Shown here piece after piece: positions 25,797 to 33,025 of a DNA stretch of 36,735 nt. The stretch covers positions 1-36,735 of the forward strand of contig NZ_CACYJE010000011.1 in NCBI RefSeq assembly GCF_902774605.1. Direction: 5' to 3'. The DNA comes from an uncultured Methanobrevibacter sp. GTDB lineage: Archaea; Methanobacteriota; Methanobacteria; Methanobacteriales; Methanobacteriaceae. A program made the translations under genes and the position numbers. How positions within the stretch are numbered: position 1 is the first letter of the stretch; every line of letters begins with the position of its first letter. The notes beneath the pieces are model-generated. The model worked only from the letters and a program-made list of their open reading frames with translations, did not search any database and had not been told where the DNA came from.

Positions 25797-26939
25797 ATGA
25801 ATGATATCTTATTAATGCTTCCTGGACCGACAACAGTGCACCCAAGAGTACTCAATGCAATGTCAAAAGCTGTTGTTAACCACAGGGGCGCTAAATACGG
25901 TGAAATTTTAACTGAAACTACTGAATTAATGAGCAAAGTTTTCCAAACCCAAAATGACTCTTACCTATTAACAGGATCAGGAACTGCAGCGATGGAGGCT
26001 GGAATCGCAAACACTGTTGCGCCTGGCGAAAAGATGTTGAATGTTGTGGGCGGAAAGTTCGGTGAAAGATTCATGAAAATCGCACAGACCCACGGAATCG
26101 ACGCACAGGAATTGGCTGTTGAATGGGGAACTGCCGTTACACCTGAAGCGATTGAGGAAGCTCTTGAAGCTGATGAGGACATCAAGGCAGTCAGTGTTAT
26201 CCACAATGAAACCTCCACTGGTGTTGCTGCACCTATTGAGGAAATCGGTAAGGTAATGAAAAACTATGACGCATTATACATCGTTGATACCGTATCCTCC
26301 CTTGCAGGAGATGAAGTGAATGTTGACAAGTTCGGAATCGACGTTTGTCTTACCGGATCCCAGAAATGTATCGCCGCACCACCTGGAATGGCTGCAATCA
26401 CCTTCAGTGACGATGCATGGGCTGCTGCCGACAAGGTTGAGACCAACACTTTCTATCTTGACATGAAAGCTGCTAAGAAAAGCGGTGACAAGGTACCTCC
26501 TCAAACCCCGTACACCCCTTCAGTTTCACTGACCTATGCCATGAATGAGGCTTTGAAAATGGTTATTGAAGAAGGAATTGACAACAGGGTTGCACGCCAC
26601 CACAAGGCTGCTAAGGCTAGTGTTGCAGCAGTTAAGGCTTTAGGATTGGAATTGTTTGCTGATGAGGCTGTTTCATCCGCCACAGTTACTGCCGTTAAGA
26701 TGCCTGAAGGAATCACTGATGATCAGTTCAGGGGCACTACCCGTGACAAGTACGGTGTTGAATTGGCTGGAGGCCAGGACCACTTGAAAGGAAACATTTT
26801 CAGAATCGGACACATGGGAAATATTTCCTACAAGGAACTGCTCCAAACCTTCGGTGCTATCGGCATGACCCTGAAAGGTTTAGGTGCAATTGAGGATGCA
26901 GGCGCTGGTGTTGCATCCATTACTGAATCATACTTATGA
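25797..26939 (+). CDS. Class V aminotransferase (phosphoserine / alanine-glyoxylate type)
   Basis: A protein of 380 residues in the fold-type I, class V PLP aminotransferase family. Landmarks are the start MLPGPTTVHPRVL, GSGTAAMEAGIANTV (PLP-phosphate contacts), VIHNETSTG, the Asp in YIVDTVSSLAG (pairs with the pyridine nitrogen) and the Schiff-base lysine K190 in TGSQKCIAAPPG, then FRIGHMGNI near the end. Homologues in methanogens (MJ0959 type) are described as broad-specificity aminotransferases that make phosphoserine; others act on alanine and glyoxylate. The phosphoserine route is the more useful guess here but is inference. GGAGG at 25785-25789 with 7 nt spacing fixes the start. It is codon-optimised compared with neighbours (many GCT/GAA/AAG, few rare codons), suggesting strong expression. 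It is monocistronic, followed by a T-rich terminator. Confidence 0.9.
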   Translation: MNDILLMLPGPTTVHPRVLNAMSKAVVNHRGAKYGEILTETTELMSKVFQTQNDSYLLTGSGTAAMEAGIANTVAPGEKMLNVVGGKFGERFMKIAQTHGIDAQELAVEWGTAVTPEAIEEALEADEDIKAVSVIHNETSTGVAAPIEEIGKVMKNYDALYIVDTVSSLAGDEVNVDKFGIDVCLTGSQKCIAAPPGMAAITFSDDAWAAADKVETNTFYLDMKAAKKSGDKVPPQTPYTPSVSLTYAMNEALKMVIEEGIDNRVARHHKAAKASVAAVKALGLELFADEAVSSATVTAVKMPEGITDDQFRGTTRDKYGVELAGGQDHLKGNIFRIGHMGNISYKELLQTFGAIGMTLKGLGAIEDAGAGVASITESYL

Positions 26940-26965
26940 TTCTTCTCTTTTTTTCTTTTTTTATT
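26940..26965 (+). terminator. T-rich terminator after the aminotransferase
   Basis: TTCTTCTCTTTTTTTCTTTT continues into TTTATTT directly after the TGA. Dense U-tracts of this kind end archaeal transcripts. Confidence 0.65.
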
Positions 26966-27038
26966 TAATCTTATGTAATATATTTTTTACTCATGATAAG
27001 TTATAAGTAACATATTTTTTGCGAATTTTGCACGTGAT

Positions 27039-27238
27039 AAGTTATAAGTGAAAAGTTACACTTGAAATGCACGTCTCAAAAATCAGTCTTGTAAGTTATA
27101 ACTTAAAAGTTACACTTGAAATGCACGTCTATACTTTGTGTCTTAGAACTTATAAGTGAAAAGTTACACTTGAAATGCACGTCTCAAAAATCAGTCTTGT
27201 AAGTTATAACTTAAAAGTTACACTTGAAAATTATGTCT
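27039..27238. repeat. Tandem array: four 38-nt repeats with exactly 16-nt spacers (54-nt period)
   Basis: Repeats lie at 27039-27076, 27093-27130, 27147-27184 and 27201-27238, separated by 16-nt spacers at 27077-27092, 27131-27146 and 27185-27200. Repeats 1 and 3 read AAGTTATAAGTGAAAAGTTA (repeat 3 differs at its start); repeats 2 and 4 read AAGTTATAACTTAAAAGTTA. All continue with CACTTGAAATGCACGTCT, the last copy altered near its end. Spacers 1 and 3 are identical (CAAAAATCAGTCTTGT) and the middle one differs, giving a higher-order unit of 108 nt. Repeats contain a palindrome AAGTTATAACTT or the inverted pair AAGTG...CACTT. Degenerate copies precede at 26995-27038. Identical 16-nt spacers exclude CRISPR. 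Confidence 0.85.
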
Positions 27239-27275
27239 CAAATATAAAAAAAGTAATACTGAAAATTGAAAGAAG

Positions 27276-27353
27276 TTAATGAATTCTTTGAATTCCCCGA
27301 ATCTTGTCAAAGTCATCATCGAAACTTATAAATGCAATATTCTGGTAAAAAAA
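27276..27353 (-). pseudogene. Fragment resembling the C-terminus of a VapC/PIN-domain toxin
   Basis: About 23 codons before a TAA at 27276 read YQNIAFISFDDDFDKIRGIQ then RIH. This closely resembles the end of archaeal VapC PIN-domain toxins, where the last acidic residues (x-S-F/N-D-x-D-F) and a GI-x-RI tail are conserved. Upstream of 27353 the frame passes a poly-A/T stretch and loses similarity; the open frame further upstream is the antisense shadow of gerW. No antitoxin gene remains. It looks like the residue of a deleted toxin-antitoxin module; such a short match needs a profile search. Confidence 0.4.
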
Positions 27354-27435
27354 AACAATCATCGATTGAAACAAACTAAACTTATTTAACATATCAAAAC
27401 CATAAATATATACATATAATAGGATGTGATTCAAT

Positions 27436-27852
27436 ATGTCAAACAATATTAAAACAACCGTTGAAGAACTACGCAAGCTAATCAACGTGGACAATGTGAT
27501 AGGCACACCAATAGAAACCGAAGACAAAATCCTCATACCAGTAATGAAAATGGGAGTGGGATTCGGAGCAGGAGAAAACATACTCGGAAGCGAAGGCAGC
27601 GATGCAGCAGGTGCAGGTGCCGGAGTCGAACCGATCTCCATGGTAATGATACCAAAAAGAGGAAACGATGCTGAAGGCGTTCGCGTACTCGACCTAAGCA
27701 AAGGAACAGAAACCAACAAGGCAATATCCGACATCGGACTGATAATAACCGACCTTGTGAAAAACTTCCTAAGCACACAGCAAATGGGCGAAGAATACTA
27801 CGACGAATCAGAATACATTGAACCTGAATTCAGCACAACAGATGAAGAATAG
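27436..27852 (+). CDS. GerW/YtfJ-family protein
   Basis: A protein of 138 residues. The family (Spore_YtfJ, GerW) is known from Bacillus, where it is needed for normal spore germination; archaeal members have no known role, as these organisms do not sporulate. Landmarks are VIGTPIETEDKILIPVMKMG, then VGFGAGEN (about 41-48), GAGAGVEPISMVMIPK (about 58-73) and an acidic Tyr/Glu tail (EEYYDESEYIEPEF). The N-terminal helix TTVEELRKLINVDNVIG also fits. GGATGTGAT just upstream gives a good ribosome binding site. The gene is followed 13 nt later by a DUF2953 gene, the same neighbour as in Bacillus (ytfI-ytfJ). The repeat array lies about 200 nt upstream. Confidence 0.88.
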   Translation: MSNNIKTTVEELRKLINVDNVIGTPIETEDKILIPVMKMGVGFGAGENILGSEGSDAAGAGAGVEPISMVMIPKRGNDAEGVRVLDLSKGTETNKAISDIGLIITDLVKNFLSTQQMGEEYYDESEYIEPEFSTTDEE

Positions 27853-27865
27853 GAAATAAACCACC

Positions 27866-28447
27866 ATGTTAAACATCCTATGGATGATTATACTCATAAT
27901 CATCTTATTCATTATTATACTACTCATACTAGGCATTAAAGTAACATTTGAGTATAATAAGAAGGGCAGTGACTTTAAAGGATGTTTAAAAATACTTGTT
28001 TTAAAAAAAATCAAAATATACACCATCAACTTCCCAGACACCCCCTCCGATGAGAAAAGCGACAGTAAAGAGAAGGGGAAAAACCGAGACTACAGAAAGA
28101 TGCTTGACCTTGCAAAGCCATGCTTCAGGGATCTTCTGGATTATGTGAAAAAAATACTTGAAACATTCAAGATTTCAAAAATCCACAATCACCTCATCTT
28201 CGGAATGGATGATTACGCCGACACAGGCAAGTACATTGGAGTCATATGGGGCGTTTGCGCAGCACTGAACCCCCTCCATAAGAACCTGGAGTTGAGCGCA
28301 GAGCCAAGATTCACTGGAAGTACATTGGATGGATATGGAATTAATGAGGTTGAAATATACCCTTTGAAAATGATAGTCCCAACCATAAGGCTTGTTTTGA
28401 AAAAGGAAGTCAGATTATTAATTAAAGGTGTTTTAGATGAAAGATGA
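27866..28447 (+). CDS. DUF2953 (YtfI-like) membrane-anchored protein
   Basis: A protein of 193 residues. One hydrophobic helix occupies residues about 4-23 (ILWMIILIIILFIIILLILG), followed by a beta-rich region, a charged linker (SDEKSDSKEKGKNRDYRK, about 61-78) and the family signature GMDDYADTGKYIG (113-125) before VIWGVCAALNP. DUF2953 proteins have no established biochemical function; in Bacillus the homologue YtfI neighbours YtfJ/GerW. Here the pair is kept in an archaeon, suggesting a functional partnership older than sporulation (inference). The 3' end overlaps the next ORF by 11 nt, so the three genes are translated together. Family confidence is good. Confidence 0.82.
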   Translation: MLNILWMIILIIILFIIILLILGIKVTFEYNKKGSDFKGCLKILVLKKIKIYTINFPDTPSDEKSDSKEKGKNRDYRKMLDLAKPCFRDLLDYVKKILETFKISKIHNHLIFGMDDYADTGKYIGVIWGVCAALNPLHKNLELSAEPRFTGSTLDGYGINEVEIYPLKMIVPTIRLVLKKEVRLLIKGVLDER

Positions 28448-28685
28448 GTTTGATGAACTGATAAGCATCAGCGAAACCCATGAGTATGATTTCAAGGAAG
28501 TCTGCGGTTTCACTTTCGTCTTCAAGACCAGCATAGTATCATTCAACGACATCATCGCCTCATGTGAGATTAAACCCCAAGGCATAATTTATAGAGAAAA
28601 TGATGATTTTTACTTCGCACCCCTAGATAATGTGGATGACATTAAGCCAATTATTAAAAGTTTCGTGGAAAAAAAATTAAAATAG
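28437..28685 (+). CDS. Small acidic protein, third gene of the GerW-DUF2953 operon
   Basis: A protein of 82 residues that I do not recognise. It is acidic at the start (MKDEFDELISISETHEYDFK), then has two beta-strand-like stretches (CGFTFVFKTSIVSFNDI and GIIYRENDDFYFAPLDN) and ends with a basic helix (IIKSFVEKKLK). No signal peptide or membrane helix is seen. Its ATG lies inside the end of the DUF2953 gene (11-nt overlap, +1 frame), strong evidence for co-translation. It ends 2 nt from the stop of the convergent acetolactate-synthase-like gene. It may be a soluble partner of the two upstream proteins (inference from overlap only). Confidence 0.7.
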   Translation: MKDEFDELISISETHEYDFKEVCGFTFVFKTSIVSFNDIIASCEIKPQGIIYRENDDFYFAPLDNVDDIKPIIKSFVEKKLK

Positions 28686-28687
28686 AA

Positions 28688-30220
28688 TCATTCCGGCAAG
28701 GGAATGTTTTCACTTTCAACAATTACCTCAACCACCAAAGGCCCGGCCAAATCCTTGCTCAACAGGAACTCCAAGTCCTCGAGGCAATCGACCCTCACGC
28801 CGTCAATGTGATAGCTGGCTGAGAGTTTTATGAAATCGGGATTGTTCAAGGCGACCTGGTAGGGTTCCATGTCGTAGAAGTCTTCCTGCCATTGGCGGAT
28901 GATTCCGTACTCTGAATTGTTCAATATGAATATTATAACATCAAGATTGTTTTCCTTAAGGGTTGCCAGCTCCTGAATGTTCATCTGAACGTCACCGTCA
29001 CCGTTTATGACAATGATCTTCTCGCCTGTCGCAACACCTGCGCCTATTGCTGCGGGAAGGCCGTATCCCATCGGAGCCATTGCACCTGAAAACAATAGCT
29101 GCCTTGGGCGGGTTGATTTTTTAAGGAGTGTTGTCCAAGTGGTGTGTGACCCGGCATCGCTTACTATAATATTGTCATGGTATTTTTCAAGTATCCTTTT
29201 GATTGCGGCCTGCGGTTTCAGGTCATCATCAAGACCTTTGAGGTTATCCGTGTTTTCAACCTCAAGTATCTCATCCAGCCATGAGACTTCATGGAATTTG
29301 ATGTTTGATAGGAAGTCCTCCACCTTGCCGTGAATTGGATAGTCTCCCACAAGCACTTCATTGTTGATGTTTACGTGTATGAGGTTATCCGGCAGTGTTG
29401 GCAGTGTCCTTTCACTTGCCTTTATGCCTAATGCTATTATGCAGTCACTGTTTGCAATTGCATATTTTGCCCTCATGTTGGCTCGTATGCCGCACAGTCC
29501 AAGGTTCAGCATATCATCATCTGCCACTATGCCCTTTCCATGGTATGTGGTGGTTACCGGTATTTGGTACTTTTCACTTATCCTGCGTATATCGTCTGCT
29601 TGTGTTATTGCACCTGCACCAAGTATCATGACTGGCCTTGTGCTTTCGTCTATGAGTTCCTGTGCCCTTGTGATGTTTGAAAGGTCATCCTCGCACAGGT
29701 AGCACAGGTCGAAATCGTCAAACTCATCTTCCATGAGAACATCCTTGGAGAGGTTGATGTGGATCGGTCCGCGTGGATTGTTTTTAAGCTCATAGATTGA
29801 TGCCCTCAAAACATACATTGCCTCGGTGCCGTTCAAGGGATTGTATGATGCCCTTGTGATGTTTTTGAATATTTCCACCTGTGGAGTGGATTGGAAATGG
29901 TCGCTTCCCCTGTACTTGAGCTCATTGTCGCCGGTGATTACCAATATCGGCACGTTATCCTTATATGCTGTTGCCACTGCCATGGTGAAGTTCAATGCCC
30001 CTGGGGATGCGGTTGATATGCACACTCCAATCCTGCCTGATGATCTTGCGTATCCGTCGGCGGCATGTGCTGCAGCCTGTTCGTGACGGGTCAGTATGTG
30101 ATTGACTTTGGACTTGGAGAGTGCCTTGTACAATGGCATTATCTGCTCGCCCGGCACTCCGAAGACTTCAGTTATGCCTTCCTCCTCAAGAATCCCAACG
30201 AACTTGTCTGCCACGTTCAC
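28688..30220 (-). CDS. Acetolactate synthase large-subunit-like TPP enzyme
   Basis: A ThDP-dependent decarboxylase-type enzyme of 510 residues. The N-terminal domain has FGVPGEQIMPLYKAL, the catalytic Glu (E47) in TRHEQAAAHAADGYAR and GVCISTASPGALN. The middle domain has PVMILGAGA. The C-terminal domain has SGAMAPMGYGLPAAIGA and the ThDP-Mg motif GDGDVQMNIQELATL ending in ILNN. Acetolactate synthase condenses pyruvate or 2-oxobutyrate for branched-chain amino acids. This protein is shorter than typical IlvB (about 550-590), and no regulatory ilvN subunit is nearby, so it may be a catabolic or side-branch paralogue. Its ATG overlaps the dut stop as ATGA (4 nt), so the two are translationally coupled. 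Family certain, substrate uncertain. Confidence 0.88.
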   Translation of the reverse strand: MNVADKFVGILEEEGITEVFGVPGEQIMPLYKALSKSKVNHILTRHEQAAAHAADGYARSSGRIGVCISTASPGALNFTMAVATAYKDNVPILVITGDNELKYRGSDHFQSTPQVEIFKNITRASYNPLNGTEAMYVLRASIYELKNNPRGPIHINLSKDVLMEDEFDDFDLCYLCEDDLSNITRAQELIDESTRPVMILGAGAITQADDIRRISEKYQIPVTTTYHGKGIVADDDMLNLGLCGIRANMRAKYAIANSDCIIALGIKASERTLPTLPDNLIHVNINNEVLVGDYPIHGKVEDFLSNIKFHEVSWLDEILEVENTDNLKGLDDDLKPQAAIKRILEKYHDNIIVSDAGSHTTWTTLLKKSTRPRQLLFSGAMAPMGYGLPAAIGAGVATGEKIIVINGDGDVQMNIQELATLKENNLDVIIFILNNSEYGIIRQWQEDFYDMEPYQVALNNPDFIKLSASYHIDGVRVDCLEDLEFLLSKDLAGPLVVEVIVESENIPLPE

Positions 30221-30675
30221 TCTTCCACTTCCTGATATGAACCGTTGTACTCACCAGACCCCTTGACCGGGTACACCACTGCCTGTGCGATGCGGTCGCC
30301 TGACTTGATTTTATACTCATACTCCCCATGATTGTATATCATGAACATGAGTGTCCCATAAAATCCAGGGTCGCCCACTGCAGTTTGAACCGAGATGAAT
30401 GACCGCAGGAGTGTTGAGCGGGGAAGGTAGAGCATTGTGTATCCCTTCGGTATCTTGATTTTCCTCCTGATGCTTGCAAGATAAGCGGTGTGGGGCTTTA
30501 GTGTGTAGATGTCTCCTGGCAGCTCCTCTATTTCAGGGAGTGTCTTTTCATTGTCTATGAGGGATCCTGGGCTTTTTTGAATGTATATCTTGTCCAGCTC
30601 CAGGTCTATGCCTGAGGGCTGAACCAAATCCTTGAAGTCCGGGAACAGTTTGATGAGTTCTTCTTCACCGAGCAT
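30217..30675 (-). CDS. dut: Archaeal dUTP diphosphatase (dCTP deaminase/dUTPase superfamily)
   Basis: A protein of 152 residues. dUTPase hydrolyses dUTP to dUMP and pyrophosphate, keeping uracil out of DNA. The sequence carries the family core: DLVQPSGIDLELDKIYIQ, then LPRSTLLRSFISVQTAVGDP (about 84-103), GFYGTLMFMIYNHGEYEY and the tail GSGEYNGSYQEVEE, a glycine-rich segment that closes over the substrate. In dCTP deaminases a catalytic Glu occupies the strand after the GF-x-G turn; here that strand is TLMFMIYN with no Glu, favouring a pure dUTPase over a deaminase. The ATG at 30675 is preferred to an upstream TTG at 30684. The gene is coupled by a 4-nt overlap to the TPP enzyme. Confidence 0.88.
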   Translation of the reverse strand: MLGEEELIKLFPDFKDLVQPSGIDLELDKIYIQKSPGSLIDNEKTLPEIEELPGDIYTLKPHTAYLASIRRKIKIPKGYTMLYLPRSTLLRSFISVQTAVGDPGFYGTLMFMIYNHGEYEYKIKSGDRIAQAVVYPVKGSGEYNGSYQEVEE

Positions 30676-30742
30676 GATTATCAAATCCTTTTTAATAAGT
30701 TATTTATCCCATGTGATTAATATAATATAATGGTGAATAATT

Positions 30743-30931
30743 ATGCCTGTTATTACAATAGCTGGAAACGAGAACATTAGCATTGAGGATAAACGTGAAA
30801 TGGTTAAGAAGGTCTCCGAGACCGTGGCTGAAGCTTATGGTTTGCCTATTGAAGCGATAACCGTACTGGTTCAGGCTTACAAGACTGATGATATCGGTGT
30901 TGCCGGTGAGCTTCTAAGCGACAGAAAATAA
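30743..30931 (+). CDS. 4-oxalocrotonate tautomerase-family protein
   Basis: A protein of 62 residues, exactly the small-subunit size of this family. After removal of Met, Pro-1 (MPVITIAGNE) would be the catalytic base. The helix IEDKREMVKKVSETVAEAYG and the strand AITVLVQAYKTDDIGVAG complete the beta-alpha-beta fold. Members catalyse keto-enol tautomerisation, but the physiological substrate in methanogens is unknown; no aromatic degradation genes are nearby. GGTGA with 8 nt spacing precedes the ATG. The gene diverges from dut across a 67-nt AT-rich gap and is followed by a perfect 8-bp hairpin. Confidence 0.9.
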   Translation: MPVITIAGNENISIEDKREMVKKVSETVAEAYGLPIEAITVLVQAYKTDDIGVAGELLSDRK

Positions 30932-30943
30932 GAATATGATATT

Positions 30944-30971
30944 GGAGAGCTACAATGACTAAAAGCTCTCC
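30944..30971 (+). terminator. Perfect 8-bp hairpin after the tautomerase gene
   Basis: GGAGAGCT (30944-30951) and AGCTCTCC (30964-30971) pair fully across a 12-nt loop, starting 12 nt after the stop codon. There is no following U-tract, so it may protect the 3' end or act as a weak terminator rather than a classic one. Confidence 0.5.
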
Positions 30972-31052
30972 ATTCAAGTTCAAACCAAAAAAGAACTTAA
31001 AGTATTTGTTTAACAAATACATGTTAATATTGGTTTACATTGTTTTTATAAA

Positions 31053-31973
31053 TTACCTTTTTGAGTAGACTTCACCTTTTTTTGCAATCAGGTCGAGCTC
31101 GACCAGCTCGTCAAGGTTCCTTTTGATTTTCATTGTGAAGTTTCCCGACCGGTACCTTGAAAGCCTCGCCTCAATTTCCTCGAGGGTGGTGCCGTCGACA
31201 TTGTCATACACGATTTTCTGGAATGGAGTCAGCTTGAAGATGATATCGCCGAGTGGGTTGGCGACATTGCTTAAGTCCCACACATCGTCATGGGCCTTGA
31301 CATTGTACTTCTCCTCAAGCTCACTGACCATGCCTGTCAGCTCGTCAAGGTAGGGGTGTGATGCAAGGCCGTGATTGTGCTTGGTGATTTTGACAAGGAA
31401 CTTGTTGTATGACCGCTCAAGATCCATATCATCTTCATCGCCATAGGTGTCTATGACATACACCTTCCCGTCGATGACATCCGTGATTTTGATTTTTCCC
31501 GTTTCATCGTCATGCATGATTTTTGAAAAAGTTCCAGTGTCCCAGTTGTTGTCAAGAAGATGGTTTCTCACAAAGCTTGCATCCTCAAGATTGTCATAGT
31601 ATCCGAATATGTACTCGTCACCCCTTATGGTTTTTTGTATTATGAAGGTGTCGAATACTCTTGTGATGTTGAGTCCGTATCTGGAATTGTTCGGGTTTCT
31701 CCTTTGCCTTTTCATCATCTTTTCCACAAGATCATCTGATGGTTGGGTTGCGGTTCTTGCAGTGATGTGGAGCTTGTCGTCTGTGACTGTGAGGATGAGG
31801 TATCCATCACCAATCTGCATCACATTCGGAATCCGGGTCACATCCCAGTCATGACTTGTGAGAATGTCTCGTGCAGTGATGGCATCCTCAAGTTCATCGA
31901 ACCTGCCGTATGTTTTCGAGCCCTTGTATATGGTGTATGATTTGCGGTTTTTGCGGATGTGCTTTTCTGTCAT
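31053..31973 (-). CDS. Two-repeat protein with C-terminal helix-turn-helix-like domain, unknown function
   Basis: A protein of 306 residues with no family I can name firmly. Two related segments occur: residues about 13-45 (YTIYKGSKTYGRFDELEDAI, then TARDILTSHDWDV) and about 110-146 (FIIQKTIRGDEYIFGYYDNL, then EDASFVRNHLLDNNWDT). Each is a short three-strand hairpin (Y-x-I-x-K ... G-x-[FY]-D-x-L) followed by an E-D-A helix and a D-x-NW/HDWD end, reminiscent of AP2/integrase-arm DNA-binding domains. Residues about 246-306 (LTPFQKIVYDNV, TTLEEIEARLS, FTMKIKRNLDELVELDLI) look like a winged helix. The protein is highly charged with no signal peptide. The TATA-like AAATATAT about 30 nt upstream predicts a near-leaderless transcript. 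A DNA-binding regulator is my inference. Confidence 0.65.
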   Translation of the reverse strand: MTEKHIRKNRKSYTIYKGSKTYGRFDELEDAITARDILTSHDWDVTRIPNVMQIGDGYLILTVTDDKLHITARTATQPSDDLVEKMMKRQRRNPNNSRYGLNITRVFDTFIIQKTIRGDEYIFGYYDNLEDASFVRNHLLDNNWDTGTFSKIMHDDETGKIKITDVIDGKVYVIDTYGDEDDMDLERSYNKFLVKITKHNHGLASHPYLDELTGMVSELEEKYNVKAHDDVWDLSNVANPLGDIIFKLTPFQKIVYDNVDGTTLEEIEARLSRYRSGNFTMKIKRNLDELVELDLIAKKGEVYSKR

Positions 31974-33025
31974 TGAACATCATTTTATTTTTACATGATG
32001 ATATATTTTTTCATTCAAGGAGAGATGAATTTCAAGTGTAAAAGTTTGGAAAATACTCATTTTCATGAATTGATTGTTAAAAAATTATTCAACAGTTAAA
32101 ATGATTGTTTATGTATTGTTTCATTGGATTTCAACATTGAATAGACATGGGCGACTTAACGGTTGAATGTGGAGTTGAACGTTAGTTACTATAATGTAAT
32201 CTTCTTACAGTAAACCGGCTAAAACCTGCTGATTTGTGATTTGATAATTGCACTTGCCATGTTTGATGGGTTGTTTTCAATGCAAATTCCAAAGCATGAT
32301 TGAATGATTTTGACATGCCATTTCATGAAACTTGAAATCTGACATGCATACCATTTGATTTCAAGGCTTTTGAATGATTTTAAATTGTTTAATTGATTAT
32401 TTGAAGCTGGATTGTAAAGTTATTGTTGATTTTAACTTGAAATCCATGATTATTGATTGGTTTTACTTGATTTAAGTGGTGCACATATGGTGTTGATTGG
32501 GAGGTGGAACAGTAAGTCGTGACTGTCATGGTCTGGAAATGCCATGGTCATCCCTCCCTTTTCGACACTATGACAGGATGTGGGTTTCCATGTCTGGAGC
32601 GGAGTGATCGTGTTGAGTTATTGTAAGGATATTTTTTTCCAAGACACAAAATACTGGAATTCCGTGAAAAATAACATATGCTTTAAATTGCAGAGACAAT
32701 TTATTAAATCAATAATATAGCAATTACTTTCAATAATATTGATGGTAAAATAAATTAAATGATATGTTCTCTTAGGCATCGTCAAAATCAGGCTGGGAAA
32801 TGTAGATGATGGAAATGAAATTATGCGAAATCCCACAATAATTGAAAAAGCATTATGATTCCCGCAACAGACAGTGAAAAAATGGATGATGAGAATCCCC
32901 TTCAAAGGAAAAACTTCCCATGAAAACATGAAAAATAAGCCGGTACCAGCAGGTTACTTGAAAAAAATATTATGCGAATAACTCACTTGAACACTTAAAA
33001 AATAGGAATAGGAAGTGATGCTCCC
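31974..33025. other. Non-coding spacer of about 1 kb with a GC-richer structured patch
   Basis: No convincing gene is seen on either strand; a 103-codon minus frame at 32618-32929 lacks a promoter, ribosome binding site or recognisable sequence. Between 32499 and 32576 a GC-richer patch has several perfect complementary pairs: GGGAGG (32499) with CCTCCC (32553), CATGG (32527) with CCATG (32542), and CTGTCAT (32523) with ATGACAG (32570). It could be a structured RNA or a relic. The rest is AT-rich with repeated tgattttgaa-type words. Confidence 0.4.
32499..32576. ncRNA. Candidate structured RNA element
   Basis: A GC-richer island in AT-rich spacer carries three perfect inverted-repeat pairs of 5-7 bp, two of which are mutually exclusive. 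Strand and promoter are not determined, and no known RNA family is recognised. Confidence 0.2.

Noticed and set aside
27039-27238. Possible CRISPR array
   Set aside because: Spacers are only 16 nt and two of three are identical; repeats alternate in two versions, and no cas genes are in the window.
27354-27776. A 166-codon minus-strand frame antisense to gerW
   Set aside because: Its upper part is the antisense of a clear gerW gene; only the last 25 or so codons outside gerW resemble a real protein and are reported as a fragment.
30944-30971. tRNA or riboswitch
   Set aside because: It is a single perfect hairpin with no other conserved stems; terminator or 3'-end stabiliser is the simpler reading.
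32618-32929. A 103-codon minus frame and possible transposase remnants on the plus strand
   Set aside because: There is no recognisable motif in either reading, the plus strand has several stops, and no inverted terminal repeats or target duplications were seen.
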